Origin: Selaginella moellendorffii
Taxonomy: Eukaryota > Streptophyta > Lycopodiopsida > Selaginellales > Selaginellaceae
Direction: 5' to 3'
DNA length: 42,523 nucleotides
Assembly (NCBI RefSeq): GCF_000143415.4
Contig: NW_003314280.1
Location: forward strand, 991,382-1,033,904
A model generated the notes under the pieces. It had not been told where the DNA came from. It ran no database searches and was given only the letters and a program-made list of their open reading frames with translations. Numbering within the stretch: position 1 is the stretch's first letter; every line of letters begins with the position of its first letter. The translations under genes were made by a program, and so were the position numbers. This document shows, piece by piece, positions 20,166-30,199 of the stretch.

Positions 20166-20432
20166 CTGTATGGTTTTCTCCTGGTGTATGAGGAGTGTCT
20201 AGTTGTTCTTTTCAGGTGTCTCAAATCAAACAAGCAGCTCGATCAACTGCTGAGCTTCCATGCTGCAGGCCAAAACAAAACGCGCCCGTTCAATTCCTGG
20301 TAACTAGCTTAGCGTGAGGAGGAAGTTCTCCATGGGGCTGTGGCCACAGAGACTGGACTTTTCAAAAGCTAGAGGCTTGACGAGCCCACACACAAATGCG
20401 CTGTAGATTGTTTAGTTTCCTGGACTTGGATC

Positions 20433-20830
20433 TTACAAAGCTTGCAAGGATCTTCCCAGGTGAAAGATCGCTATCGCCGAGTTTAGGTCGCCGGATCTCA
20501 CGGAAGGAGAGAGCGCCGCCAGCTCGTGGATCCGGCCAAAATGTTCCAGGATCGTGCTCCGGGAGATGACGCTGGGGAATCGAATGCCATCAAAGATAAG
20601 ATCCAAATCCCCAGCTTTGGCCGCCGCCGCCCGCTGCGGTGGAGGAAACCACATCCAATTCAGGCATCCTGGCCAGGATCGAGCGCACACGAGAGAGATC
20701 TCTGCTGGCGAGGATCGAGAGTACACGAGAGAGAATCTCTGCTGCTGGCGAGGCAGGAGAGGAAGATTTGGCGCCAGGAGAAGGGATTCCTGGCGGAAGA
20801 GGGGGATGCTGGATTTGGATGAGGAGGTTG
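20433..20830 (-). pseudogene. possible PPR relic with low-complexity sequence
   Basis: Minus-strand frames contain RVRSILARMPELDVVSST (about 20700-20640) and, in another frame, AGDLDLIFDGIRFPSVISRS and SGDLNSAIAIF, which recall PPR helices (A..IF..MP..DVVSWT). Frames shift and two near-copies of a GAGAGA(T/A)TCTCTGCTG(CTG) segment are inserted. Evidence is weak; it could also be chance in GC-rich sequence. Confidence 0.3.
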
Positions 20831-20961
20831 AGGAAGATGCCGTAGGTGGACATGAATCGCGATTGCAGCACCAAAAACAGAGTAGCATTTTGGCGGGATC
20901 TTCCTACACGAATATACCTGGAGATGGAAGATATATCAGAGCGAAAAAGGGAATTTTTTTT

Positions 20962-21407
20962 TCACGGGCATTTGGGCTTTCCCTTGTTGTTGAGGACGGC
21001 ATGGTATGGGCACTCTTTCTTGCTCGCTTTTGGGCCATTTGGAACGCAAAAGCACTTGCTACAACATATGTTACACATCTTGTTGCACATCTCGGGCTCC
21101 CATGAGTTAGAGAGCATCGGTACTTGCAGTTTCCTCAACAGTCTGCGAAAGAGAAACAAAAACCCATCACTTATACTCGATCCAACCAGCAAAAATAGAA
21201 GCTCGAAACTTAAGAAACAGTGAAAGATGTCTCACCGATTCCAGTCAAATCTCTGCTGCCAAGAACCACATTGCCATTCTGCCACACACAAAAAGAAAAA
21301 GAGATTCGTTAAAACACGATCCCGAAGAACTCAATCAGGCAATGCACCTCGGCAATCACAAAAATGAGCAGGACGAGAAATGCTAGCCACTTCAAAGCCA
21401 GAGCCAT
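20962..21407 (-). pseudogene. GASA/snakin-type cysteine-rich peptide gene, disrupted
   Basis: Three exons: 21407-21348 (signal peptide MALALKWLAFLVLLIFVIAE), 21278-21236, and 21142-20962. Exon 3 carries GNCKYRCSLTHGSP in one frame and CNKMCNICCSKCFCVPNG plus CPYHAV and KGKPKCP in the next, the cysteine pattern of the GASA (gibberellin-regulated, snakin) domain. In the exon-consistent frame a TGA at 21137-21135 follows the first Cys, and one frameshift lies between THGSP and CNKMC (about 21095-21075). GASA peptides are secreted and act in growth, redox and defence. As read, this copy cannot make a full domain; sequencing error or unusual splicing would be the alternatives. Confidence 0.7.
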
Positions 21408-21881
21408 TTTGCTAGAACTCCTCGTTTCTACCACGAAGAACACACCTGAAGACTCTGCAAGAAGAAACAACGAATGCTCTAGTGGAAGAGAAGAGTGGCG
21501 TTTTATAAGTCAGGAATTGACCTCCCTGTGGAAGAATTGCGGCACCTTGTGAAGCTAACTGTATTAAATCTAAAGATTGTCTGTCTGCCAAGCCATTGCG
21601 ATGGAAGGCTGCTCCATTTAGATATCTTTGCACAATATATCTATCTCGTATAGTCGCCTCTTTGTCTGCCAGATCCTGGAAAAGAAATAACTATGATCAA
21701 ACTCTTTACCTTTTCTTCTTGGCTTAACTAATAAATGTGGGTTTACGAGAGCCTCAGCGCGAAGAGCGACCTGTTTTGAGCTTAGAGTAAGAATATTCTT
21801 GAATATTATCTACTGAAGAATATTCTTAAACAGGGCGACGAATATGCCTCCATAAACCCTAGATTGCGAGGGAAATGTTTG
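21408..21881. other. intergenic region between divergent GASA relic and PPR gene
   Basis: No gene seen. It contains near-repeated AAGAATATTCTTGAATATT and GAAGAATATTCTTAAA motifs at about 21787-21830, small palindromes just upstream of the PPR start codon. Confidence 0.4.
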
Positions 21882-22856
21882 ATGCCTGGGACGCAATGGG
21901 CGAGGCGCGCGGCCAGGGAATGCTTGGCTCGAGCTCGATCGCCGCCGGCATCGCAACGGGGCGGAGGAGGAGGGCGGGCAAGCGCTGGCGAGGAGGTGAA
22001 TCTTGTCGAGCAGCAGCGTGGCTTGATCGCCGCGCTCCAGGAATGCAAGCAGTCTAGGGATCTCCAGCGAGGTCGCAGGCTGCATTCTCAGGCGCTCGAG
22101 ACCGGCGGCGGCCTTGTGCGTGGCATCTACGTCGCGACGACGCTGGTGGTTATGTATGCTCGATGCGGCAGCATGGAGGAAGCTCGGCAGGTTTTCGACG
22201 GGATGAAATCCAGGAATGTGGCGTCGTGGACGGCTTTGATCCTCGGCTATGTGGAGAATGGAAGAAGCGAGACTGGCTTGGAGCTGTTCGAGAGGATGGA
22301 GAGGGAAGGGTGTAGAGCCGATGCTCGGACTTTCGTGGCCGGGATCATGGCCTGTGGGAATCTGGCAGCCAAGGAAGGTGGTCAGGGGAATTCGTTGAGC
22401 AATGGAAGAGTTCTAGCAGGCAAAGAAGATGCTTCTTCTGGAAGAGTTCTAGCAGCCAGAGAAGATGGTTCTTCACGGGAAAAGTTTTGGCGGGATGAGA
22501 AAGATGTGAAGAAGAGGATCAAGTTACAAGCTCTGGAAAGAGGGAGAGAGATGCATCGACGAGCTGCCGAGGCTGGCTGCGAGATGAACTTGTTCGTGGC
22601 GAATACTCTGGTGGACATGTACTCGCGGTGTGGGAGCCTGGTCAATGCTCGAGCAGTGTTTGAGAGGATGCCGTGTCACAGCTTGGTCTCGTGGACGGCA
22701 CTTATCCAGGGTTGTGTGGAGAATGGAGAAGAAGAGAGAGCGCTGGAGCTCTTTTCACGAATGCAAGAGTCGCGAGGAGGGTCTTTGCCGGATGCTCAAA
22801 CGTTTGTGGCCGTTCTCGCGGCGTGTTCTGCTCTGGCAACGAAAGAGAAAGACATA

Positions 22857-22887
<31 letters not shown>

Positions 22888-24911
22888 AAGAGAGGAAAGC
22901 TTTTTTGAAAGAGAAGGCGCTGGAAACAGGACTGGTGCTTCATTCCGAGGCCGAGAAAGCTGGGGTCACCTCCAACATCTTTGTGGCAAACAAGCTTGTG
23001 GATATGTACTCCAAGTGTGGGAGTATGGAGGATGCGAGAAGAGTTTTTGACAGGATGGCCTTCCAAGACGTTGTGACTTGGACGTCTCTCATCCTGGGAT
23101 ATGTAGAAAGCGGAGAAGCAGCATTGGGATTGGAACTCTTCGATCTCTTGGTGACATCTCAGCAAATTTTTCGAGATCCTCGGTTCTTCGTGGCTGGACT
23201 CATGGCCTGTGCTAGTTTGGTGGAGACGAGCAAGGCCGACTGCCTGGAAAAACTGGCTTTTATTCACTCTCAAGCTGGGAAGAGCGGGTGTGACTCGGAT
23301 ATGTTCGTGGCCAGCACTCTGGTGGATTTGTATGCCAAGTGTGGCAGCATTGGAAACGCTCGCGGGGTTTTCAATCGGATGCCTCAACGGGACGTGGTTT
23401 CCTGGACTTCTCTAGTTCTGGGATATGTGGAGAGAGGCCAGGGGGACATGGCTCTGATGCTTTTCTCGCTCATGCAACGTGAAGGTTGCGTTCCAGACGC
23501 TCGGACTTACGTCGCTGCCTTCATGGCTTGTGCGAGCCTGGCCGAGCATAAAGAAGAGTTACTAGATGGAAGAAAGGTCGAGGCTCTCCAGGAAGGAAAG
23601 CGTCTCCACTCGGAGGCTGTGAAGTGTGGCTTTCTCTCGGACAAGGTGGTGGCAAATTCCCTGGTAGACATGTACGCGCGCTGCGGAAGTATGGTGGAAG
23701 CTCGAAAAGTTTTCGACGAGATGCCGAGTCTAGACGTGGTTTCGTGGAATTCACTGCTGCTAGGATATGTTGTTAACGGGGAGAGTGAAGTGAGTTTGGA
23801 GCTGTTCGAGGAAATGCAACGCAAAGGCTGGGATCCGGACGCTCGGACTTTCGTTGCTGTTTTCAAGGCCTGCGGCAACCTGACATCCGAGAAGGAGGAA
23901 TCGACGGCTGAGTGGCTCAAGCGAGGCAGTGCATTCCATCTTCAAGCTTCTCAGTGCGAGCTGGATTCTCACATCTTCGTGGCCAATAGTTTGATCGACA
24001 TGTATGCCAAGTGTGGAAGCTTGGCCGACGCTCGAGCAGTCTTCGACAAAATGCCACTCCACGACTTGGTATCCTGGAACACGCTGCTCTCCGGCTACGC
24101 AGACAATGGAGAGAGCGAGAAAGCTCTCGAAGTCTACAAGCTCATGCGCAAAGAGGAGAGCTCCTCGTGCCGGCCAGACGCTCGAACTTTTGTTCCACTC
24201 TTGAAGGCCTGCTCCAACACCGCAGCTCTGGAAACTGGGAGAGCCATCCACGGCGAAGCTGTGCGGTCGGGAGTGGAAAGCAGTCCATTCCTCGCAGCCT
24301 CTCTGGTGGATTTTTACGGCAAGTGTGGAGGAAACATGGCTCAGGCGGAGCAAGCCTTCGACGTGACTCCAACCAGGAACTTGACGCTGTGGAGCGCTCT
24401 CATGGCTGGCTATGGTCGACTTGGAGACACGAACCAGGTACTTGGGCTGTTCCAGACGCTCGAGAAGACAGGCTTGCGGCTGGACGGAGCTACGTTTTGC
24501 TCGCTTCTCACCGCGTGTAGCCATGCCGGGCTGGTCGACCGGGGAAGAGAAGTTTTCCTCGTGATGGCTTCCAAGTATGGTGTTACTCCTGGCGTGGAGC
24601 ACTACCACTGCCTGGTGGATTTACTGGGACGAGCTGGGCTTGTTGAGGAAGCAGTGAGCGCCGTGAAAAAAATGCCGCTCGGGCCGAGCGTGGTGGCGTG
24701 GAAGACGGTGCTGGCTGCGGCTCGGAAGTGGCAGAAGGTGGAGATTGGAAAGATGGCGTTTCAAGCGTTGGCAGCGCTGGAGGTGGAGGTAGACGAGGAT
24801 CAAGCTGGATCCACGTTTGCGTTGATGGCGAACATCTACGCTGGAGCTGAGATGTGGGAAGAACAGGCACAAGTTCTCAAGCAAAAGAAGAGCTTGTTCT
24901 TGGCAACTTAA
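21882..24911 (+). CDS. PPR protein, PLS class with E motifs, intronless
   Basis: A single exon of 1009 codons from ATG 21882 (an earlier in-frame TTG is not a likely start). The N-terminus is Arg/Ala/Ser-rich and poor in acidic residues (MPGTQWARRAARECLARARS), as in organelle transit peptides. Seven P-L-S triplets follow, each marked by (L)VDMYxxCGS..(E)AR.VF..MP..(D)VVSWT. The C-terminal AWKTVLAAARKW and ALMANIYAGAEMWEE match the E1/E2 motifs. There is no DYW deaminase domain. Such proteins bind specific organellar RNAs, often for C-to-U editing with a deaminase partner. Every triplet has a variable charged linker at the same position, including a 36 bp duplication (22404-22475) and a poly-Ser run from an AGC microsatellite near 22860-22886. 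Confidence 0.9.
22404..22475 (+). repeat. 36 bp tandem duplication within the PPR gene
   Basis: Two in-frame copies of a 36 bp unit (22404-22439 and 22440-22475) encoding GRVLAGKEDASS and GRVLAAREDGSS. They lengthen a linker between PPR helices without breaking the frame. Confidence 0.85.
22858..22886 (+). repeat. AGC microsatellite coding poly-Ser
   Basis: About nine AGC units in frame give a run of about ten serines in a PPR linker. The unit count is likely to vary between alleles. Confidence 0.85.
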
Positions 24912-27353
24912 GCTCTACTTCTTCCGAAACGCTGGAAGCATTAGCACAGGAGAAGCTACGAGCGAGTGCTCTGATTCTGGGGGCGCTCAAGGCATGCAGC
25001 AGCGCCAAGGATGGGAAGATCATCCATGGCAATGCCATCCAGTTTGGAGCGATTGCGAACCTTTACGTGGCCAGTGGTCTGGTTCATATGTACGCTCGAT
25101 GCGGCAGCATGGTGGATTCGCAGCGGGTCTTCGATGGGATGGTCCAGCACGATGGGGTGTCGTGGAACTCGCTGATTCAAGGCTATGCCACCAATGGGGA
25201 AATGCCGAGAGCGTTGGGCATTTTGTCGCTGATGATCTGGGAGAGTGAGAAGAGTTCTTCCGTGATTCCGACACCTCGGACCTTTGTCGCTGCACTCAAG
25301 GGGTGTAGCAAGTTGGCGGTGGAAGAAGATGGAAGGCTGGTCAATGGAAAGCTTGTCAAGGTTTCTTCGCTCCAGAAAGTTTCGGAGATTCACTTGGTGG
25401 CTGCGAAGTATGGAAGGACAGACTCGACAAGCGTTTTCGTTGGCAACTCGCTGGTGGATTTGTATGCCAAGTGTGGGAGCCTGGAGGATGCTCGTCGGGT
25501 GTTTGATCGGATGGATCATCGCGACAGGGTTTCATGGAACGTTTTGATGGCCGGATGTGCTTTTCACGGGGAGGAGGAGGCGAGTTTGGAGCTGTTCGAG
25601 CGGATGCTACTCCAGGGCTATGCAGCGAACTCTCGGAGCTTTGTCACGGCACTCAAGGCCTGCTCGAGTCTGGCAGAGAAGGAAGAAGCGATCAAGGGCT
25701 CACGGGATGGACAGTTTGTGAAGATTGTGGCTTTGGAGAAAGCTATGGCTATACACTCGCAGGCTGAGAGACTTGGCTTGGATGTTTACATGGCCAGCGC
25801 AGTGATCAGTCTATATGCAAGGTGTGGAAGCATCGTGAACGGGCTAAAGGTTTTCGACAGGATGCTGTGCCGTGATCTCGTGATGTGGAACACGATGATT
25901 CTCGGGTGTGCCGAGAACCATGACGCGGAGCTCTCTTTGGAACTGTTCGAGGCGATGAGCAAGCATAGCTGTGAAGCTCCGAATGCTCGAACTTTAGTTG
26001 CGGTGCTCAAGGCATGCGTATATCTGGCCGAGAAAGAAGAAGAAGCGCAGGAGATTTGTGGGAAGAAGATTAGAGTCATGCTGCTCGAGAGAGGCGGCTT
26101 TGCATGCTCGAGCCAAGGCAACCATGGAACTCAATGGCTTTCTAGCTTGCGCTCTCGTCGAGCTGTACTCCAAAAGTGGGAGCTTGGTGGACAGTATGGC
26201 CGTGTTCGAAGCTATGGCGCATGATCCAGATGTTACGTTGTGGACTGCTTTGATCACCGGGTGTGCTGACAATGGGGAAGAAGATCTAGCTCTTGAGCTC
26301 TTCTCTCAGATGCAAAGTCATGGAGGTTGTGCACCGGACGCTCATAGTTTTGTAGCGGCAATAAGAGCTTGCGGGTCTAGCTTGGCAGCAGCGAAAGAAT
26401 CCAGGGAGACGAAAGTGCTCGTGTGCATGGAGAGAGGCATGGCTCTCCACATCGAAGCTACGAAACAAGGATTTGTTTCGAACAAGTTCCTGGCCAGCGC
26501 TCTAGTCGACATGTACGTGAGATGCTCGAGCATGGACGATGCTCGCAGGGTTTTTGCTGCGATCCAGCGTCCGGAGGTGGCAACTTGGAACACACTGCTT
26601 CTGGGATACGTAGAAAGCGGGCAAGGGGAGCTAGCTCTCGAGACTTACGAGCAAATGAAAGCTCGCGGTGGTCTGGAACCGAATGCTTCGACTCTTGGCC
26701 TCGCACTGAGGGCCTGTGGAGTGGCGAGAAGATTGGAAACTGGGAAGAGAGTCCATGGTGAGCTATGCAGGAGAGGCCTTGAAAGCGATGCTGTTCTAGC
26801 AACGTCGCTCATAGATTTCTACGCAAAGTTTGGCAGTCTAGACAACTCTCGCCAAGTGTTCGACTTGGTTTCTACAAGGGACGTGATCACCTGGAACGCA
26901 TTGATAGCAGGATGGAGCAGCCAGGGGAGCTACACGAATTCTCTTGCATTGTTCTACGCCATGCAAGACGAGGATCTAAGGCCCAGCAGTGTCACCTTCG
27001 TCTCGCTTCTCAACGCTTGCAGCCATGCCGGGATGGTTGAGAGGGCGAGGAAGATCTTTCGTGCAATGGAGGAGTCGTCCAAGTTTGCCGTGACGCCTGG
27101 TATCGAGCACTATGGCTGCATGATCGCTGTGCTTTGTCGAGCAAACCAGCTCGATGACGCAGTGGCTATGGTGCGAGGCATGCCTGTGGAAGCCAATGCC
27201 GTGGCCTGGACGATCATTCTCAACGAGTGCTGGAAGCGGCAAAACTTGGTGGTGGGAGCGCTTGCATTCGACGCACTACAGAGAATGGGTTTTACCACAT
27301 CCTCGGCTTTCACCTTGATGACCAGAACTGAAGGAGCTGGACAAAGTTTATAA
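24851..27353 (+). pseudogene. second tandem PPR gene, no ATG and one frameshift
   Basis: The frame opens right after a TGA at 24848, inside the end of the first PPR gene, and holds triplets with LVHMYARCGS, LVDLYAKCGS and VISLYARCGS. A one-base change at about 26091-26096 (in GAGAGAGGCGG) shifts the frame; the continuation carries LVELYSKSGS, LVDMYVRCSS and LIDFYAKFGS and a partial E motif (NAVAWTIILNECWKR), ending at 27353. The first in-frame ATG falls inside the first repeat, so no normal start exists. About 830 codons are otherwise open, so the damage is recent or is a sequencing error. It could be a 5'-truncated tandem duplicate or, less likely, be read with the upstream gene. Confidence 0.75.
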
Positions 27354-28020
27354 AGAGACTTCATCTATATCAAACACGTACAAGCAAGCTAGCTGTTTAG
27401 CTGGCGAGCCGATCCACATCATCGTGCAGGCCCTGTTTGATAATCAAAGCTCGAGGTTTGCTTTGTATCTTTCCATTTGCTCGAGTAGAAATCTTATCTT
27501 GTAAGTTTTTTCTTGGCTTAATTTTCAATTTCTGGTCTTATAGACTCAGCAGCAAGCTGAAAGAAGAAAAGTCAAAGTGAAACACTGAGCACGAGAATTT
27601 CAGTCAAGCTGTGTTTTTTATATATGTTTTGATCTTACAAGACAAAACAATGCAGGAGATATACTCTTGTTATTCTCAATTGTCAAAAAAAAAAAAAAAA
27701 AAGTGGAGTGCGTGCCTGATCCAAATTTTAGGCCTTCAAACAAGTTCCCTCCCGAGACCTTGATAAGAATGGCTACGAAAATTAGTGTGTTGATTCTTGT
27801 TCTTCCTTTCTAACTAATTCATTTTCTTTGAATCGAATTGGATCAAGGGATTTCTTTTTACTATGCTTGACACATATGTCATGATTAGAGCACGCTTTCT
27901 CTCCTATGCTCGATCGAGTTCAATGCGTGGGTTGATCCGGGCTGAGTCTTCCATCCTGAAAAACTCTGGTCATGGCGTCGATCGATGCTCAAACTAAAAT
28001 CTGTTCGTTAATCGATGCAG
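27354..28020. other. no gene recognised; A-rich tract
   Basis: Probable 3' flank of the PPR genes. It includes a run of about 19 A at 27686-27704. No coding signal is seen. Confidence 0.4.
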
Positions 28021-28150
28021 CTCCTTATGCGGGATCTTAAGTCCTGGACGTCGATGATAGCCTCTTTTGCTTGCCAATGGAGATTCTCGCCGATCCAAGC
28101 ATGGTCGCCTAGAATGCAATGCTAGCTGCGTATATTAGGAATAAGATTGT
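28021..28150 (+). pseudogene. small PPR relic
   Basis: Reads MRDLKSWTSMIASFA, then after a frame change SMVA, a TAG where Trp is expected, and NAMLAAYIRN. These are the paired W.(S/A)MI.(A/S)(Y/F) signatures of two PPR motifs. Nothing else of the gene remains nearby. Confidence 0.5.
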
Positions 28151-28230
28151 GTTACAGTCCGAGATGGAGGAAATTTCTACTGCCATGCCTGGATATTGCA
28201 AACCAGAAAAGTCATAGTGGAACACCGTAA

Positions 28231-28975
28231 GCTGGTCCCGCGGTATTGACTCTATCGCAATTATTTTGTCAATCGTTTTTACCAGTCTCCAGTCTAAAAG
28301 TAAAGAAATAACATCAAGAAAAACTCAGAAAAATCATTTAGAAATCACAGTATCTTTCTGAGTTCGTCTGAAATAAAATACGCTCCTCTTAGTGTACATA
28401 TTTATAGTCAAGGCTTAAAACAACCAGCAACCACCGTTCCTCTGTCTCTGAAACCACAAGGAGTCCAGAAATAATTTATGCGCATACAAGGTTATTGGAT
28501 TGAACTCCAAGATCCATGACTTCAATTCTCTTCTTTAGACAGCTTGCTTATGTTCGAGGCAGCAAAAGACGCCTCCCAATTCTTTCCATCGAAGCACTTG
28601 ACTTGGACGTCGCGCAGCGTGCCAGGATCCACACAATGCACAGTCACAGACACCCCGTCCGGATTGGAGCGCGGCTTATAGTAGGAGCAAATCCCACACA
28701 CCTTGCAAAACAGATGCTTGGCCTGGTGCGTCCCAAACGTGTAGAGCGAGAGCCACTCCTCGGATCCGGGCTGAAGCCGAAACCTGGCCTCAGGAACAAT
28801 GAAACTCGTGTTCCTTCGCATGGCACAATTGGAGCAATCGCACTCCCACACAACAACGCTGGCCGGGGCATCCACCTCCCACCGCACGCGACCGCAGTGG
28901 CAGCCGCCCTTGTGTGTCACAAGGCCCTCCATCGCACAAACACAAGCTCACTAGATCACTGAATTCTCTATACCC
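28231..28975. repeat. tandem duplication unit A (with GFA-like gene 1)
   Basis: Starts GCTGGTCCCGC(G/A)GTATTGACTC and runs through the GFA-like gene to its 5' flank (AGTGATCTAG...). It is repeated with about 5% differences at 29155-29925. The spacing is about 925 bp. Confidence 0.85.
28522..28932 (-). CDS. GFA/CENP-V domain zinc protein, copy 1
   Basis: 136 residues in one exon, the usual size for a single GFA domain. The metal-site cysteines are all present: CHC at residues 11-13, CDCSNC at 31-36 and FCKVCG at 75-80, followed by the family's NPDGVSVTVHCVDPGTL stretch. The fold was named for glutathione-dependent formaldehyde-activating enzyme and is shared with CENP-V-like proteins. The true substrate of plant members is not settled, so I do not assign a reaction. 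No signal or transit peptide is visible. Plus-strand frames here are shadows. Confidence 0.85.
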   Translation of the reverse strand: MEGLVTHKGGCHCGRVRWEVDAPASVVVWECDCSNCAMRRNTSFIVPEARFRLQPGSEEWLSLYTFGTHQAKHLFCKVCGICSYYKPRSNPDGVSVTVHCVDPGTLRDVQVKCFDGKNWEASFAASNISKLSKEEN

Positions 28976-29154
28976 GAGGATAACGCTTTTACGGAATTTC
29001 CCAACTTTTGCAATAAAAGCCATCACAATCACACCTGATTCTAATGCTTAATTGTGAAAGCTCCTCATATAAATCCTACATACCTTCACATTTTAACAAC
29101 ACTTTGTGGTGCTTACTTGATTAAAGTGAGACCATTTGGAGGTCCCACTTAAAA

Positions 29155-29925
29155 AGCTGGTCCCGCAGTATTGACTCTATTGCAATTGTTTTGTCATTCG
29201 TTCTTACCAGTTTCCAGTCGAAAAGTAAGGAAATAACATCAAGAAAAACTCAGAAAAATCATTTAAAAATCACAGTATCTTTCTGAGTTCATCTGAAATA
29301 AAACACGCTCCTCTTAGTGTACATATTCAGAGTCAAGGCTTAAAACAACCAGCAACCACCGGTCCTCTGTCTCTCAAACCACAAGGAGTCCAGAAATAAT
29401 TTATGCGCATACAAAGTTATTGGATTGAACTAATGGCTAATGTCCAAGATCCATGACTTCAATTCTCTCCTTTAGACAGCTTGCTTGTGTCCGAGGCAGC
29501 AAAAGACGCGTCATTCTTTCCGTCGAAGCACTTGACTTGGACGTCGCGCAGCGTGCCAGGATCCACACAATGCACAGTCACAGCCACCACGTCCGGATTG
29601 ATGCGCGGCTTAAAGTAGGAGCAAATCCCACACACCTTGCAAAACAGATGCTTGGCCTGGTGCGTCCCAAACGTGTAGAGCGAGAGCCACTCCTCGGAGC
29701 CGGGCTGAAGCCGAAACCTGGCCTCGGGAACAATGAAATGCGTGTTCCTTCGCATGGCACAATTGGAGCAATTGCACTCCCACACAACAACGCTGGCCGG
29801 GGCGTCCACCTCCCACCGCACGCGGCCGCAGTGGCAGCCGCCCTTGTGTGTCACAAGGCCCTCCATCGCTCTAGATCCACAAACACAAGCTCACTAGATC
29901 ACTGAATTCTCTATACCTGAGGATA
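29155..29925. repeat. tandem duplication unit B (with GFA-like gene 2)
   Basis: Second copy of the block at 28231-28975, in the same orientation. Both flanks match, showing a segmental duplication rather than a retrocopy. Confidence 0.85.
29459..29866 (-). CDS. GFA/CENP-V domain zinc protein, copy 2
   Basis: 135 residues, about 90% identical to copy 1 and with all zinc-binding cysteines kept. Differences cluster in the loop after FCKVCG (SYFKPRINPDVVAVTV against SYYKPRSNPDGVSVTV) and at the C-terminus, where one residue is lost (KNDASF against KNWEASF). The pattern of mostly conservative changes and an unbroken frame suggests both copies have been under selection since duplication. The start ATG is preceded by the same 5' flank as copy 1. 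Confidence 0.85.
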   Translation of the reverse strand: MEGLVTHKGGCHCGRVRWEVDAPASVVVWECNCSNCAMRRNTHFIVPEARFRLQPGSEEWLSLYTFGTHQAKHLFCKVCGICSYFKPRINPDVVAVTVHCVDPGTLRDVQVKCFDGKNDASFAASDTSKLSKGEN

Positions 29926-29974
29926 ACGATGCCAAAATGAGAACAGTGTGTACCTATGGACTCTTTTTTTATCT

Positions 29975-30160
29975 TTAGTATGATGACGCCGACCTCGAAT
30001 CGCGATGAGCAGTATGAGCTACGTCGGTACGATCGGCCTCGTCGAGGGCTCCGGTAGGGAGAGTAGCCAGGCGACGCTGAGCGTTCCCTTCTGCCACGAG
30101 AAGATGGGGAGTATCCCCTCCTTGAAGAATGCCTGTACTCGCTGCGTCTCCTTGAGTAGG
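29975..30160 (-). pseudogene. RS-domain exon of an SR splicing factor, isolated
   Basis: After an acceptor-like CAG (30163-30161) the minus strand encodes YSRRRSEYRHSSRRGYSPSS and RSASPGYSPYRSPRRGRSYR, an Arg/Ser tail as in Tra2/SR45a-type splicing factors. No RRM or start exon lies within reach on this strand. The nearest RRM trace is the relic at 20068-20165, on the opposite strand. It is likely an exon left by rearrangement. Confidence 0.5.
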
Positions 30161-30199
30161 CTGTCGAAATCAAACATGGAAGTCATCAAAGAGACGTAA

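Noticed and set aside
21864-21881. Extended N-terminus of the first PPR gene from a TTG
   Set aside because: TTG is an unlikely nuclear start; the ATG at 21882 is six codons in and gives a good transit peptide.
27686-27704. Poly-A run as proof of a retrocopy of the PPR genes
   Set aside because: It is 330 bp past the stop with no target duplication, and intronless PPR genes are common in plants.
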